Assembly: GCA_036873135.1 (NCBI GenBank) | Contig: JAPTYO010000003.1 | Span: forward strand, 30,074,763-30,138,762 | Source: Clarkia xantiana subsp. parviflora | Taxonomy: Eukaryota; Streptophyta; Magnoliopsida; Myrtales; Onagraceae | Direction of reading: 5' to 3' | Length of the DNA stretch: 64,000 nucleotides | In this document: piece after piece, positions 63,716 to 64,000 of the stretch | Layout: each line of letters begins with the position of its first letter | Numbering within the stretch: the stretch's first letter is position 1 | Notes under the pieces: generated by a model | Database searches by the model: none | The model's input: the letters and a program-made list of their open reading frames with translations, nothing else | Told to the model about the DNA's origin: nothing | Translations under genes and position numbers: made by a program

Positions 63716-64000
63716 TAATTAAGATTTATAATATACATAATTTATCCGAGTTTTTTGAGTCGAGCTCAATTATCTTATTGTGATATATAATGAGCTTCTG
63801 AGTCAACTCATGTAGTCTGAGAAATGCTAACTTATTGTGATGTATAATGAAATTACCAGTCGAGACGAGTTCGATTATGTCGAGCTTAGATGCGAGTCGA
63901 GTTCGAGTTTTTGAAACTTGAGCTCGACCAATTTTGAGATTGGTGCGTTTTAATTGAGTTGAGTCGAGCATGAAAGATACTTGACTCGGCTCATTTACAC
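63716..64000. mobile_element. CTCGA-rich element running off the window
   Basis: Rich in GAGTCGAGCT-type words like the segment in kinase intron 1 (41995-42430). The end of the window, GATACTTGACTCGGCTCATTTACAC, looks like the right terminus of this family. The left end and TSD cannot be checked. Confidence 0.45.

Overview
The window is nuclear DNA of a eudicot plant. The evidence is interrupted genes with GT-AG introns, plant-only families (FLZ zinc finger, RLCK, CBL, DYW-type PPR, plastid beta-amylase), very AT-rich intergenic DNA and a dense load of plant-type transposons. The sequence alone does not fix the species.

Six intact genes can be modelled. A BOI-type RING E3 ligase lies at 12179-14084 (+, 4 exons, 318 aa). 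An FLZ-domain protein lies at 25863-26210 (+, 115 aa). A chloroplast beta-amylase of the BAM3 type lies at 34548-38785 (+, 5 exons, 550 aa). A receptor-like cytoplasmic kinase of the PBL19/PCRK type lies at 40208-43170 (-, 4 exons, 397 aa). An orthologue-like copy of the mitochondrial RNA editing factor MEF1 lies at 48511-50437 (-, 2 exons, 617 aa). A CBL1/CBL9-type calcineurin B-like calcium sensor lies at 53041-54954 (-, 7 exons, 213 aa). A seventh locus, 47073-48422 (-), is a 5'-truncated CCDC97-like gene with a nonsense codon and a frameshift; it reads as a pseudogene just downstream of the PPR gene.

The genes form no operon or pathway cluster. Loosely, the kinase and the CBL sensor are both signalling proteins and the amylase acts in transitory starch breakdown.

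Most of the rest is mobile-element debris. Many elements can be bounded exactly by target-site duplications (TSDs). They include hAT-type elements with 8-bp TSDs (5123-5474, 18404-19298, 22372-23069, 26682-27328, 28856-29345, 31823-32318, 51229-52120), a Mutator-like fold-back family with GGGTTAA ends and 9-bp TSDs (1475-2007, 7548-8080, 16329-17098, 37827-38272, 39523-40021, 53429-54025), a PIF/Harbinger-like element (22325-24570), and a 5'-truncated LINE with a 16-bp TSD (17691-17917). Several are nested. Positions 56880 to about 61700 (-) hold a decayed Ty3/gypsy Tat-lineage retrotransposon with 5' LTR, gag, protease, RT and RNase H but no integrase. A separate LTR fragment lies at 62963-63688 (+).

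The 0-12 kb, 14-25.8 kb, 26.2-34.5 kb and 43.2-47 kb stretches hold no gene I can support. I found no wholly new biological system. The most useful observations are the CCDC97 pseudogene, the intron in MEF1, the reverse transcriptase lacking its active-site tyrosine, the duplicated gag segment, the 63-bp minisatellite, and the exactly bounded nested transposons, three of which sit in introns of living genes.
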